A DNA stretch of 64,000 nucleotides from Methylobacterium platani (GTDB taxonomy: Bacteria; Pseudomonadota; Alphaproteobacteria; Rhizobiales; Beijerinckiaceae), in assembly GCF_001653715.1 (NCBI RefSeq), contig NZ_LWHQ01000022.1:62001-126000 (forward strand), written 5' to 3'. The translations under genes were made by a program, and so were the position numbers. Positions 18,461-26,982 of this stretch are shown here, piece after piece (within the stretch, counting starts at the first letter, position 1; the number at the start of each line of letters is the position of its first letter). The notes beneath the pieces are model-generated. The model was not told where the DNA came from. It ran no database searches and worked only from the letters and a program-made list of their open reading frames with translations.

Positions 18461-19590
18461 CAGCGCGCACCCCCGAGGCGTTCGAGCCAGAACGAGCAGC
18501 CCACGGCGGGCAGGGCGTCCGCGCTGCCGAGATGCTGGAGCAGGCCGTCGTAGCGCCCGCCGCCGACGAGGGGCTTGCCCCCCTCCCCGTCCGCGACCTC
18601 GAAGATGAAGCCGGTATAATAGTCGAGGTTGCGGGCGAAGCTGCCGGTGAACACGAAGCGCTCGAGCGGCAGGCCGCGGGCGGCGATGAAGCCGTTGCGT
18701 TCCTCGAACAGGGCGAGCGCCGCCTCGAGCCGGGGATCGTCGAGGCCGGCCCGGCGGGCGAGGTCGCGGGCGGCCGATGCAGCCGCGTCCGGATCGCCGC
18801 TCAGCGCCAGATAGGCGTCCAGCACCTCGCGGGCCTTCGCTCCGAGGCCGGCGCCGCCCTCCGCATGGGCCGCCGCCTTGGCGAGGAAGCGCTCGGCGAT
18901 CTCGCCGGCGGTGCGTCCGCCGACCCGGCTGATGCCCGCGATGGCCAGCACGTCCTCGACGAAGGCGCGCACCCCTTGCGGGTCCTGGCCCTGGATGGCG
19001 GCGAGGAGGCCGGCATGCGCGGCGTCGACCGCGACCGGCGCGGCGATCGCGTCGAGGGAGCGGCCGGCGGCCACCGCCCGCAGCGTCCGGCGCTTGGCCG
19101 CCGGCTGGACGGCGAGCGCGTCGAGGAGCGCGGTGATCAGCCCCATGTCGCCGAGGCGGACCTGACGGTCGCGGCGCCCGAGCCGGTCGAGCCCGTCGAG
19201 GGCGAGCCCGAGGATCTCGGCATCCGCCGCCGGCACGTCGGTCCGGCCGATCGACTCGATGCCGGCCTGGTGGAACTCGTCGGGCTCGGCCGCCCGCAGG
19301 CGGAAGACCGGCCCGAGATAGCTGTAATCGGCCGCCTGCCCGTCGGCCACGGCGCGGTGGTGGCGCCCGACGGGAATCGTGTATTCGGGCCGCAGGCAGA
19401 GTTCCGCCCCGGCGCCGTCCTGGGTGATGAAGATGCGCCGGCGGATGTCCTCGCCGGACAGCTCCAGGAAGGGCTCGACCGGCTGCAGCACCGGCGGCTC
19501 GACCCGCGCGTAGCCCCGGTCCTCGAACAGCGCCAGAAGCGCCTCGTGCGCCGCCGCCGGCCGGGGGGCCGCGGCTCCGTTACCCGTCAT
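18460..19590 (-). CDS. hisZ: ATP phosphoribosyltransferase regulatory subunit HisZ
   Basis: This 376-residue HisRS-like protein lacks the aminoacylation function and instead activates HisG and mediates histidine feedback. It retains class II synthetase-like segments ([59 protein letters not shown]). It lies between hisS (238 bp upstream, with a repeat element in the gap) and hisG (overlapping). The three genes form the hisS-hisZ-hisG cluster common in Rhizobiales. Confidence 0.93.
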   Translation of the reverse strand: MTGNGAAAPRPAAAHEALLALFEDRGYARVEPPVLQPVEPFLELSGEDIRRRIFITQDGAGAELCLRPEYTIPVGRHHRAVADGQAADYSYLGPVFRLRAAEPDEFHQAGIESIGRTDVPAADAEILGLALDGLDRLGRRDRQVRLGDMGLITALLDALAVQPAAKRRTLRAVAAGRSLDAIAAPVAVDAAHAGLLAAIQGQDPQGVRAFVEDVLAIAGISRVGGRTAGEIAERFLAKAAAHAEGGAGLGAKAREVLDAYLALSGDPDAAASAARDLARRAGLDDPRLEAALALFEERNGFIAARGLPLERFVFTGSFARNLDYYTGFIFEVADGEGGKPLVGGGRYDGLLQHLGSADALPAVGCSFWLERLGGAR

Positions 19591-19721
19591 TGGTCACAAC
19601 ACCTGCAAATCTCGGACGGCCCTGTAGCAGCCGCGGGCGGGCTTGGCGACCGTGGGGACGGAGCGGCACTCTGCGCAGGGCTGGCGTAGTCAACGGTCAT
19701 CGGATGAAGCGCAGGATTGCC

Positions 19722-19836
19722 CCTCTCCCCGCGGGCGGGGAGAGGCCTGAGCTCCGAAGGGGCTCAGGGAGCCCGAAGGGCGGGGGTGAGGGGGTATCTC
19801 CGGATGTGGCCCCTCCGGAACCACCCCCTCACCCCC
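19722..19836. repeat. Composite GC-rich palindromic repeat between hisS and hisZ
   Basis: Three stem-loops follow each other. CCTCTCCCCGC (19722-19732) pairs with GCGGGGAGAGG (19735-19745). CCTGAGC (19746-19752) pairs with GCTCAGG (19762-19768). GGGGGTGAGGGGGT (19782-19795) pairs with ACCCCCTCACCCCC (19823-19836). The last arm overlaps the hisS stop codon. It shares CCTCTCCCC and GGTGAGGG words with elements near 44.85, 53.95 and 58.87 kb. Confidence 0.8.
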
Positions 19837-21364
19837 CGTGATGCCGCGCCAGCACCTCGCGCACCCGGGCGACCATCTCGTCCACCGGCACCGAGAACTG
19901 GGCCGGCCGGGCAGCCTTCCACTCGGCGTTGCTGGCGATGGCCTCGGCGGCACGCGCGCCCTCGATCAGGTCCTTGATCTGGACCTCGCCCTTCGCCCGC
20001 TCGTCGCTGCCCTGGATGACGACGCACGGCGAGCCGCGGCGGTCGGCGTACTTCATCTGGGCCTTCATGCCGGAGGCGCCGAGATAGAGCTCGGAGCGGA
20101 TGCCGGCCTGGCGCAGGGCCGAGACGAGGGCCTGGTAGGCGGCGGTCTCCTCGCGGTCGAGCACGAGGATCACCACCGGGCCGGGAGCGGCCTTGCCCGA
20201 GACGATCGGGCTACCGACCACCTGGAGGGCGGAAAACAGGCGCGAGACGCCGACCGAGAATCCGGTCGCCGGCACCGGCTCGGCGCGGAAGCGGCCGACG
20301 AGGCCGTCGTAGCGCCCGCCGCCCGCCACCGAGCCGAAGCGCACGGTCTGGCCGTCCTCGTTGACGACCGGGAAGGTCAGCTCGGCCTCGAAGACCGGGC
20401 CGGTATAGTATTCGAGGCCGCGCACCACCGACGGATCGGCCCGCACCCGGTCGTGGCCGTAGCCCGCCGCCTCGCACAGCTTCATGATCGCGTGCAATTC
20501 GGCGATGCCCTGGCGCCCGGTCTCGGAGGAACCGACGACCTCGCCCCAGCCGCCGAAGAAGTTCTCCCAGAAGGCGAGGCGGTCGCCGCCCTCGGTCGGG
20601 CTCGCCTGGAACGAGACGTAGCGCAGGATGCGCTCGATCGCGTCGTCCGAGAGGCCGGCGCCCTTGGTGAAATCGCCGCTCTCGTCCTTGCGGCCGGGGC
20701 CGAGCAGCAGGCGCACGCCGTCGGGGCCGAGGCGGTCGAGCTTGTCGATCGCCCGCAGCACGATGAGGCGCCGGCCGGCCTGGTCGTCGCCGCCGAGCCC
20801 GATCGCCTCCATCACGCCGTCGAGGACCTTGCGGTTGTTGACCTTGACCACGTAGTCGCCGCGGCCGATGCCGACCCGCTCCAGCGTGTCGGCGGCCATC
20901 ATGCAGATCTCGGCATCCGCCGCGACGGTGGCTGCGCCGACGATGTCGGCGTCGAACTGCATGAACTGGCGGAAGCGGCCGGGGCCCGGCTTCTCGTTGC
21001 GGAAGACGTAGCCGGCGCGGTAGCTGCGATAGGGCTTCGGCAGGGCGTCGAAATGCTCGGCGACGTAGCGGGCGAGCGGCGCCGTCAGGTCGTAGCGCAG
21101 CGACAGCCAGGACTCGTCGTCGTCCTGGAACGAGAACACGCCCTCGTTCGGCCGGTCGAGGTCGGGCAGGAACTTGCCGAGTGCCTCGGTATACTCGATG
21201 AACGGGGTCTCGACCGCCTCGAAGCCGTAGAGCTCGAAGCTCTCGCGGATCTTCTCCAGCATCCGGTGGGTGGCGGCGATCTCGGCCGGCCCGCGGTCGA
21301 CGAGGCCGCGCGGCAGGCGGGGCTTGAGGGTGGCGGCCTTGTCGGCCTTCGCGGGCTTGGGCAT
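19829..21364 (-). CDS. hisS: Histidine--tRNA ligase
   Basis: This 511-residue class II synthetase starts at ATG 21364; the longer open frame includes non-conserved sequence. Seen: motif 1 region [14 protein letters not shown], motif 2 [29 protein letters not shown], the histidine-binding [15 protein letters not shown], and motif 3 [12 protein letters not shown]. It is the eukaryote/alphaproteobacterial-like long form. It heads the hisS-hisZ-hisG set. Its last codons and stop lie inside a palindromic repeat. Confidence 0.96.
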   Translation of the reverse strand: MPKPAKADKAATLKPRLPRGLVDRGPAEIAATHRMLEKIRESFELYGFEAVETPFIEYTEALGKFLPDLDRPNEGVFSFQDDDESWLSLRYDLTAPLARYVAEHFDALPKPYRSYRAGYVFRNEKPGPGRFRQFMQFDADIVGAATVAADAEICMMAADTLERVGIGRGDYVVKVNNRKVLDGVMEAIGLGGDDQAGRRLIVLRAIDKLDRLGPDGVRLLLGPGRKDESGDFTKGAGLSDDAIERILRYVSFQASPTEGGDRLAFWENFFGGWGEVVGSSETGRQGIAELHAIMKLCEAAGYGHDRVRADPSVVRGLEYYTGPVFEAELTFPVVNEDGQTVRFGSVAGGGRYDGLVGRFRAEPVPATGFSVGVSRLFSALQVVGSPIVSGKAAPGPVVILVLDREETAAYQALVSALRQAGIRSELYLGASGMKAQMKYADRRGSPCVVIQGSDERAKGEVQIKDLIEGARAAEAIASNAEWKAARPAQFSVPVDEMVARVREVLARHHGG

Positions 21365-21531
21365 CGGGTCTCGCTGGGGGCAATGTGTCGGCGCGGCCGC
21401 TCGGCCCGTCATCACGACGAGGGAAGGCGACACGGCGTTCGTGGGCTCTCGCCCACATAGGCCCATATCCGCCCGGGCTCTAGTCCCGAGGCGCCGGCCC
21501 GCCGCCGCAGATCGCCTTGCGACGTCCGGCG

Positions 21532-21550
21532 ACCTATCATAATGATAGGT
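21532..21550 (+). promoter_or_regulatory. Operator/promoter of the DUF4258 toxin-antitoxin pair
   Basis: ACCTATCATAATGATAGGT is a perfect 19-bp palindrome (9-bp arms, 1-nt centre) ending 2 nt before the toxin ATG at 21553. It contains -10-like hexamers (TATCAT, 21535-21540). The antitoxin has a DNA-binding HTH, so this is almost certainly its autoregulatory operator. Confidence 0.75.
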
Positions 21551-21552
21551 TC

Positions 21553-21849
21553 ATGGATGAGGAAGCGCCACGCACCGCCCAGGCCGCCCGAGCGCTGATC
21601 CGAGACATCGCACAGGATAGTGCCCGCGTCTTCGTCCTGCCGCATGGTCGGAAGCGCGGCCGTCAGCGGGCGATCTCGTTCAAGCAGATCATGGATTGCC
21701 TGCTGAAGGGATCGATCTCGGAAGGTCCGTATCATGTCGCGAACGGGGCTTGGCGCTGCAACGTCTCGCGGCACGCCGCCGGCGAGGAGATGACCTGCGT
21801 GGTGGAGTTCGATCCGCCGCGGCGACTGCTGATCGTCACCGTGTTCTGA
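21553..21849 (+). CDS. DUF4258-family putative toxin
   Basis: This 98-residue protein has the DUF4258 pattern: an N-terminal helix, a TARVF-like strand (SARVFVLPHGRKRGRQRAISFKQIMDCL), a GPYHVANGAWRCNVSR segment and a final strand DPPRRLLIVTVF. This domain resembles RelE/BrnT-like toxins and is usually paired with an HTH antitoxin, as here. No Shine-Dalgarno precedes ATG 21553, which lies 2 nt after the operator palindrome, so it may be translated from a nearly leaderless mRNA. The stop overlaps a possible start of the next gene (TGATG). Confidence 0.72.
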   Translation: MDEEAPRTAQAARALIRDIAQDSARVFVLPHGRKRGRQRAISFKQIMDCLLKGSISEGPYHVANGAWRCNVSRHAAGEEMTCVVEFDPPRRLLIVTVF

Positions 21850-21860
21850 TGGAGCGTACC

Positions 21861-22304
21861 ATGCCCTACCACTACGTCGAGAGCGGTCTGGACAACGTGC
21901 ATCTGGAGAACGGCTTCCACGTGCTGGAGACGATCCACGGCACCGCCGTGTCGATCGAGGACGTGCACGGCCTGCACGCCGCCATCGGCCGCTGCCTGAT
22001 CGACGTGGCCACGCCGCTGACCGGCGCCGAGCTGCGCTTCCTGCGCATCGAGATGGAGCTGAGCCAGCGGGCGCTCGCCGGGCTTCTCGGCACGACGGAG
22101 CAGACCCTGCGCCGCTACGAGAAGGCCCGCAGCCAAGCGGTGCCGGGCCCGGTCGATCACCTGCTGCGGGCGCTCTACGCGGATTATGCCGGCGGTGACG
22201 GCTCGGTGCGCCGGATGGTGGAGCGGCTCGCCGGCCTGGAGCCGCGGCCGCGGACGGACCTGCGCCTGCGCGAGACCGGGCAGGGCTGGACCCTCGCGGC
22301 TTGA
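21861..22304 (+). CDS. HTH antitoxin/repressor partner of DUF4258 toxin
   Basis: The 147-residue protein has a short N-terminal part (PYHYVESGLDNVHLENGF) and a C-terminal XRE/MqsA-like HTH: LTGAELRFLRIEMELSQRALAGLLGTTEQTLRRYEKAR. GGAG lies about 6 nt before ATG 21861, which favours this start. ATG 21849, overlapping the toxin stop, would add four residues. Toxin-first order with a DNA-binding antitoxin parallels mqsRA. It probably binds the 19-bp palindrome at 21532-21550. Confidence 0.82.
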   Translation: MPYHYVESGLDNVHLENGFHVLETIHGTAVSIEDVHGLHAAIGRCLIDVATPLTGAELRFLRIEMELSQRALAGLLGTTEQTLRRYEKARSQAVPGPVDHLLRALYADYAGGDGSVRRMVERLAGLEPRPRTDLRLRETGQGWTLAA

Positions 22305-22311
22305 GACGCCC

Positions 22312-23547
22312 TCACGCCTCCCCGCCAGCGAGCCACCGCACCCGCGCCGCCTCCAGCCCCCATACGATGCCCAGCATCATGTAGACGTGGCGCCACTTCT
22401 CCATGTCGATCTGCATCGCCTGGAGGAAGAACATCAGGAGGGCCGGCACCACGATCTGGGCGTGGCGGCGATAGGGCGTGTCCTGGCTCATCAGCCGGAA
22501 CCCCACCCGGGCCGTCATCAGGACCAGGAACACGAAGGCGACGCCGGCGATCCAGCCGCCATTGGCGAAGGCGCCGATATAGGAATTGTGCGGCTCGAGG
22601 TTGAAGGTGCGGCGCCAGCGCAGCGGGCCCATCCCGAGCGGATCCTCGATCAGCATGCCGATGCCGCGCAGCTGGTTGCCGAAGCGCCCGGTCTCGCCCT
22701 CGTCGTAATCCTGCGTGACGGCGGCGCGCTTGGCGAAGGTCTCGCGGACCTCGCCGATGGAGAGGAGGCCGACCATGGCGACCGCCCCGAATCCCGCCGT
22801 CAGGGCGGCCAGGATCACGATGCGGCGGCGCAAGTAAGGGGCGCTGGTGCGGTAGAGCATCAGGACCATGAGGGCGCCCATCGCCACGGTGCCGCCCCAG
22901 GAGCCGCGGGAGAACGACAGGAACACGCCGGCGAGCAGGATCGCGAGGCCGAGGCCCGAGAGGAGCGGGCGGCGGGCGCGGCCGGTCAGGAGGTCGTGCA
23001 GCAGGTAGAAGGCGCCGAGCGTCAGGAACGAGCCGAACACGTTCGGGTCCTGGAAGGTGCCGGACGCCCGGCCGTACTTGCTGAACAGCTCCTCGTTGCC
23101 GATCAGCTCGAGATAGCCGCCGATGCCGAGGGCGGCGCTGAACAGCGTGCTGGCGGTGTAGACCTTCAGCGCCAGCTCGATCCGGCGATCGGACTCGTCG
23201 GAGAAGAACATCGTGAAGAAGATGCCGGTGACGGCGAGGTAGCACAGCTGCACCGTCCAGACCGGCGGCAGCTCCTCGTCGAGGTAGGGCATCAGGGCCA
23301 CCACCGTGGCGCCGACATAGACGAGCAGCACGGCGACCAGCGGCACCGCGCCCCGGTACAGCCGCACCCCGAGCAGGACCCAGAGCACGATGGTGGGGAT
23401 CGCCACGATGTCGTAGGGCGAGGTGTCCGAGAACGCGAAGCAGGCGAAGAAGATGAACGCCGCCATCAGGACGAGGCCGAAGCCGTGCAGGAACTGCCGG
23501 GCCGGCATGCCCGCGAGGTCGCGGCGCGGCAGGACGAACGTGGCCAT
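22312..23547 (-). CDS. O-antigen ligase-like membrane protein (Wzy_C family)
   Basis: This 411-residue protein has about 10-12 membrane helices and the signature of the O-antigen ligase/polymerase family around the long periplasmic loop: GRASGTFQDPNVFGSFLTLG and later GRFGNQLRGIGMLIEDPLGMGP...EPHNSYIGAFANGGW. Members join or polymerise lipid-linked glycans at the periplasmic face. No glycan genes surround it, so the substrate (LPS O-antigen or exopolysaccharide) is unknown. It is convergent with the preceding toxin-antitoxin pair, 8 bp away. Confidence 0.85.
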   Translation of the reverse strand: MATFVLPRRDLAGMPARQFLHGFGLVLMAAFIFFACFAFSDTSPYDIVAIPTIVLWVLLGVRLYRGAVPLVAVLLVYVGATVVALMPYLDEELPPVWTVQLCYLAVTGIFFTMFFSDESDRRIELALKVYTASTLFSAALGIGGYLELIGNEELFSKYGRASGTFQDPNVFGSFLTLGAFYLLHDLLTGRARRPLLSGLGLAILLAGVFLSFSRGSWGGTVAMGALMVLMLYRTSAPYLRRRIVILAALTAGFGAVAMVGLLSIGEVRETFAKRAAVTQDYDEGETGRFGNQLRGIGMLIEDPLGMGPLRWRRTFNLEPHNSYIGAFANGGWIAGVAFVFLVLMTARVGFRLMSQDTPYRRHAQIVVPALLMFFLQAMQIDMEKWRHVYMMLGIVWGLEAARVRWLAGGEA

Positions 23548-23653
23548 CGGGCGCCTCCTCGGGTGACGGCACCCGGGAGGTTAGCGGCGCAACGGTGTGC
23601 GCCGGCTGAAGCGGCAGGGTGAACGAAATCTGAAAGGCGGCGGAGATCCCCGA

Positions 23654-23668
23654 AACCGTTTCACGGTT
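23654..23668. promoter_or_regulatory. Palindrome upstream of the O-antigen ligase-like gene
   Basis: AACCGT-TTC-ACGGTT is a perfect palindrome with 6-bp arms, 107-121 bp upstream of the start at 23547. It could be a regulator-binding site; the binding protein is unknown. Confidence 0.3.
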
Positions 23669-23682
23669 GGTCGAAACGGCGC

Positions 23683-23711
23683 GGCCCCGCCGCGGGACGC
23701 GCGACGGGGCC
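23683..23711 (-). terminator. Stem-loop downstream of the BASS transporter gene
   Basis: GGCCCCGCCGCG (23683-23694) and CGCGACGGGGCC (23700-23711) form a 12-bp stem with one mismatch and a 5-nt loop, about 83 bp beyond the transporter stop. It lacks a U-run, so termination is only likely. Confidence 0.4.
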
Positions 23712-23793
23712 GGACACACACACGAGCCGGTACGCAACTTGGCTCCCCGTGAGAATGGGGCGACGACGTGAATTCTTCGTCAACGCCGGGCGG

Positions 23794-24828
23794 TCAGCGC
23801 GCCGCGAGCTTCGGCTCCGGCACGATGCCGGCCCGGGCCGGTCCCTCCTCGGCAGCGAGCCGGGCCTGGGTGTGCTCGGCGTAGCGGCGGGCGAGCGCGG
23901 CGCAGGCCATGAGCTGGACCTGGTGGAACAGCATCAGGGGCAGCAGGATCCCGCCGACGTCCTGGCCGGCGAAGATCACGTTCGCCATCGGCACGCCGGA
24001 GGCCAGGCTCTTCTTCGAGCCGCAGAACACGATGGTGATCTCGTCCTCCTTCGAGAAGCCGAGGAGGCGGCTCGCGCACGTCGTGATCGACAGGACCAGG
24101 GCGAGGAGGACGAGGTCGACGACCAGCATGGTGGCGAGCGCCGGCAGCGGCGTGCGCGACCACAGGCCGGTCGCCACCGCGTGGCTGAAGGCGATGTAGA
24201 CGATGAGCAGGATCGAGCCGCGATCGACCACCATCGTCAGCGGCTTGTGCCGGGTCAGCCAGGGCCCGAGGCGCGGCTGCAGCAGCTGGCCGACCGCGAA
24301 GGGCAGCAGCAGCTGCGCCATGATCTTGGCCACCGCCGCCCAGTCGAACTCGTGATGGCTGCCCTGCGAATTCAGCAGCACGGCGACGAGGAGCGGGGTG
24401 ATGAACATGCCCAGGATGTTCGAGGCCGAGGCCGAGCAGATCGCCGCCGGCACGTTGCCGCCCGCCACCGAGGTGAAGGCGATCGAGGATTGCACGGTCG
24501 AGGGCAGCACGCACAGGAACAGCACGCCGGCGGCGAGCGCCGGGGTCAGCAGGGTCGGGCTGAGGAGGCCCGCGGCGAGGCCGAGGATCGGGAACAGCAC
24601 GAAGGTCGAGGCGAACACCACGAGGTGCAGGCGCCAATGCACCAGCCCGGCGAGCGCCGTCTGGCGGTCGATGCGCGCGCCGTGCAGGAAGAACAGCAGC
24701 GCGATCATGCCGTTGGCAAAGACGCCGAGCCACTCGGCCGCCCGGTCCTGCACCGGCAGGACGCTGCCGAGGATCAGGGCGCCGACGATCATCAGCGTGA
24801 AGTTGTCGGGGCGGAGGCGGGCGAGCAT
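23794..24828 (-). CDS. Bile acid:sodium symporter (BASS/SBF-like) family transporter
   Basis: This 344-residue protein has about ten membrane helices. Seen: the paired half repeats typical of the SBF-like fold, LCVLPSTVQSSIAFTSVAGGNVPAAICSASASNILG (first crossover) and ITIVFCGSKKSLASGVPMANVIF (second). ATG 24828 is chosen; the region upstream belongs to the promoter shared with the divergent LysR gene. The family exports or imports organic acids with sodium or protons; the substrate here is unknown. The divergent regulator probably controls it. Confidence 0.88.
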   Translation of the reverse strand: MLARLRPDNFTLMIVGALILGSVLPVQDRAAEWLGVFANGMIALLFFLHGARIDRQTALAGLVHWRLHLVVFASTFVLFPILGLAAGLLSPTLLTPALAAGVLFLCVLPSTVQSSIAFTSVAGGNVPAAICSASASNILGMFITPLLVAVLLNSQGSHHEFDWAAVAKIMAQLLLPFAVGQLLQPRLGPWLTRHKPLTMVVDRGSILLIVYIAFSHAVATGLWSRTPLPALATMLVVDLVLLALVLSITTCASRLLGFSKEDEITIVFCGSKKSLASGVPMANVIFAGQDVGGILLPLMLFHQVQLMACAALARRYAEHTQARLAAEEGPARAGIVPEPKLAAR

Positions 24829-24917
24829 GGCGGTCCCGGGAAGACGTCGGACAAAAGGGCGCTTCCTCCCTAGCCGGCCGACGGGCCGATGGGTACGCAA
24901 GGCCCCGGGATTACAGT

Positions 24918-24934
24918 TATCGTGAAACGCGATA
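24918..24934. promoter_or_regulatory. Putative LysR-type regulator binding site
   Basis: TATCG-N7-CGATA is an inverted repeat that contains the T-N11-A arrangement (T24920, A24932) expected for LysR regulators. It lies 38 bp before the lysR start and 90 bp before the divergent transporter gene. Confidence 0.5.
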
Positions 24935-24971
24935 GCCTGCGCTCCGCTCATGCAGGAAGCGGAGAGCCGGA

Positions 24972-25823
24972 GTGACGCGCCTGATCGATCCCGTGCTGCT
25001 GCGCACCCTGGCGGCGGTGGTGCGCAGCCGCAGCTTCAGCCGGGCGGCCGAGCAGCTGGGCCTCGGCCAGTCGACGGTGAGCCAGCACGTCCAGCGCCTG
25101 GAGGCGCAGCTCGGGCGGCGGCTGGTGGCGCGGGACACCCACTCGCTGGCGCTGACCCCGGAGGGCGAGACGGTGCTGGGCTTCGCCCGCACGGTGCTCG
25201 ACGCGCATGAGCGGCTGGAACGGGCGCTGGCCGGCGGCCCGGTGCGAGGCAAGGTGCGCTTCGGCGCGTCCGAGGATTTCGTGCAGAGCCGGCTGTCCGA
25301 GGTCCTGCGCGATTTCCGCGAGGCCTATCCGTCGGTCGATCTCGAACTGAGCGTCGCGCTGACCGGCTTCCTCAACGACGCGCTGGCGCGCGGCGAACTC
25401 GACCTGGTGCTCGGCAAGCGCCATGTCGGCGAGACGCAGGGGATGCTGGTGCGGCGCGACCGGCTGGTCTGGGTCGGGTTGCCCACCGCCCTGCCGGAGC
25501 GGGGCGAGCCGGTGGCGCTGGCGAGCTTCCCGCCCCCCAGCATCACCCGGGCGATCGCGCTCGCCGCCCTCGCCCAGGAGGGCCGGCCTTTTCGCGTCAC
25601 CTGCACCTGCGCCAGCCTGAGCGGGCTGCGCGCCGCCGCGCTCGCTGGGGTCGGCGTAATGGCCCAGCCGCGCAGCCTGATCCCGGAGGGCCTGCAGGAA
25701 CTGGCCCATCCCGACCTGCCGCGGCTCGCCGACGTCGAGTTCGTGCTGTCCGGCCCGGGGCTCCACCGGGAGCCGAGCCGGGCGCTGGCGCACGAGATCC
25801 TGAACGCCGACATCTGGGACTGA
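24972..25823 (+). CDS. LysR-family transcriptional regulator
   Basis: This 283-residue protein starts at GTG 24972 with GGAGAG 5 nt upstream. The N-terminal winged HTH (residues 6-65: LLRTLAAVVRSRSFSRAAEQLGLGQSTVSQHVQRLE) is followed by a LysR substrate-binding domain (about 85-280). It is divergent from the BASS-type transporter, the classic arrangement in which the regulator controls the neighbour in response to its substrate. The last codons of the gene enter a tandemly repeated GC-rich hairpin. Confidence 0.93.
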   Translation: MTRLIDPVLLRTLAAVVRSRSFSRAAEQLGLGQSTVSQHVQRLEAQLGRRLVARDTHSLALTPEGETVLGFARTVLDAHERLERALAGGPVRGKVRFGASEDFVQSRLSEVLRDFREAYPSVDLELSVALTGFLNDALARGELDLVLGKRHVGETQGMLVRRDRLVWVGLPTALPERGEPVALASFPPPSITRAIALAALAQEGRPFRVTCTCASLSGLRAAALAGVGVMAQPRSLIPEGLQELAHPDLPRLADVEFVLSGPGLHREPSRALAHEILNADIWD

Positions 25824-25878
25824 GGCCGGGCGCCGCCCGGCCCGGCCGGGATCGAGGCCGGGCGCCGCCCGGCCCGGC
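25822..25878. repeat. Tandem 25-bp direct repeat, terminator-like hairpins
   Basis: A 25-bp unit occupies 25822-25846 and again 25854-25878 (period 32). Each copy contains GCCGGGCGCCGCCCGGC, which folds into a strong stem. It separates the convergent lysR gene and the small secreted protein gene, where a bidirectional terminator is expected. The first copy begins in the lysR stop codon. Confidence 0.75.
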
Positions 25879-25883
25879 TCGCC

Positions 25884-26201
25884 TCAGTAGCCGATGGCGC
25901 CGCGCTTGAAGCCGAAGCCCGGGACCTCGCAGCCGCAGGACGAGTTGATGGGCGCCGGCCGGGTCGGGCAGTTGCCGCGGGCGGTGACGCAGATCCGGCC
26001 GATGCGGCCGCCGCCATACTCGCCGCGGTAGCGCGGACGCTCGTACTCGTCGCGGTAGCGCGGGCGGTCGTAGTCGTAGCGCTCCTCGTAGCGCCGGCGC
26101 GGGCGGTCATCCTCGTAACCGTAGCCGTATTGCGCGAAGGCGGGCGCGACGCCGAGGCCGAGGGTCAGGGCGGCCAGGGCCGCGGTCATCACGGTCTTCA
26201 C
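25884..26201 (-). CDS. Small secreted Tyr/Arg-rich protein
   Basis: This 105-residue protein begins at GTG 26201, with AAGGAG about 6 nt upstream. The first 23 residues are a Sec signal peptide with cleavage expected after APAFA. The mature part is rich in Tyr, Arg, Asp and Glu with short repeats (DRPRYRDEYERPRYRGEY), followed by a four-Cys C-terminal segment (ICVTARGNCPTRP, NSSCGCEVPGFGFKRG). It probably resides in the periplasm with disulfides. No family function is known. Confidence 0.72.
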   Translation of the reverse strand: MKTVMTAALAALTLGLGVAPAFAQYGYGYEDDRPRRRYEERYDYDRPRYRDEYERPRYRGEYGGGRIGRICVTARGNCPTRPAPINSSCGCEVPGFGFKRGAIGY

Positions 26202-26479
26202 GAATCTCTCCTTCGATCGACTTCGGGGGCCCGGCCGGGCCGGACCCGTCTGCCCGCCACGCTAGGCATCCGCACATGAACGCCGGCTGAGGCGTTTCGG
26301 TGCCGTTGCGACAGCAACGGGCGCGAAAAATCCCGCGGTTCCGTCGTCGACCGGGCAGCGGTTGTCGTCGGCGGGGGGCATCGCCACCTACCCTCGGTAT
26401 CATTCCGACAGCACGGGCCGCGCCGCTTGCCGGCGACCGGCCCACAAGCACAGGGACGCCGACAGTGAAGGACGCGGAG

Positions 26480-26929
26480 ATGGAGCTCCTGAAGCTCGCT
26501 GCCCTCGACGCCGACGATCTCGCGGTCATCTCGACCCACCTTCAGGATGCGGTCCTGCGGACCGGAGACCTCGCCTACCTGCCCCGCGAGCGCCGCTTCG
26601 CCCTGGTGGCGCGGCGCTTCGACTGGGAATGCCCGGACGGCGCCCCGCCCCGGCGGCGGCTGACCGGCCTGCACTTCGACCGGGTGCTGTCCGTGCGCTG
26701 CCGCAACGTCTCCCGCGACGCGCCCGACACCCCGCTCGAGCTCCTCGCCGTCACCTTCGAGCCCGGCGAGGCGCCGTCCGGCATCGCGACCCTGGTCTTC
26801 GCCGGCGGGGCGGCGATCCGGCTCGAGCTCGAATGCATCGAGGCGGCGATGAAGGATCTCGGCCCGGTCTGGCAGGCCGACAGCACGCCGCGGCATGCCG
26901 CCCGCGACATGCCCCTCGACGCCGCCTGA
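26480..26929 (+). CDS. DUF2948 family protein
   Basis: This 149-residue cytoplasmic protein begins [50 protein letters not shown], the typical start of DUF2948. It continues with the conserved [13 protein letters not shown] and [27 protein letters not shown] 26480 has AAGGA 7 nt upstream; GTG 26465 is a possible alternative adding five residues. Function unknown. It lies directly upstream of hisD, a conserved neighbour relationship in Rhizobiales. Confidence 0.85.
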   Translation: MELLKLAALDADDLAVISTHLQDAVLRTGDLAYLPRERRFALVARRFDWECPDGAPPRRRLTGLHFDRVLSVRCRNVSRDAPDTPLELLAVTFEPGEAPSGIATLVFAGGAAIRLELECIEAAMKDLGPVWQADSTPRHAARDMPLDAA

Positions 26930-26982
26930 ATTTTTTGGCAGTCGGCGGACGACAGCCCGCCGACGACGAGACCGGACAACGC

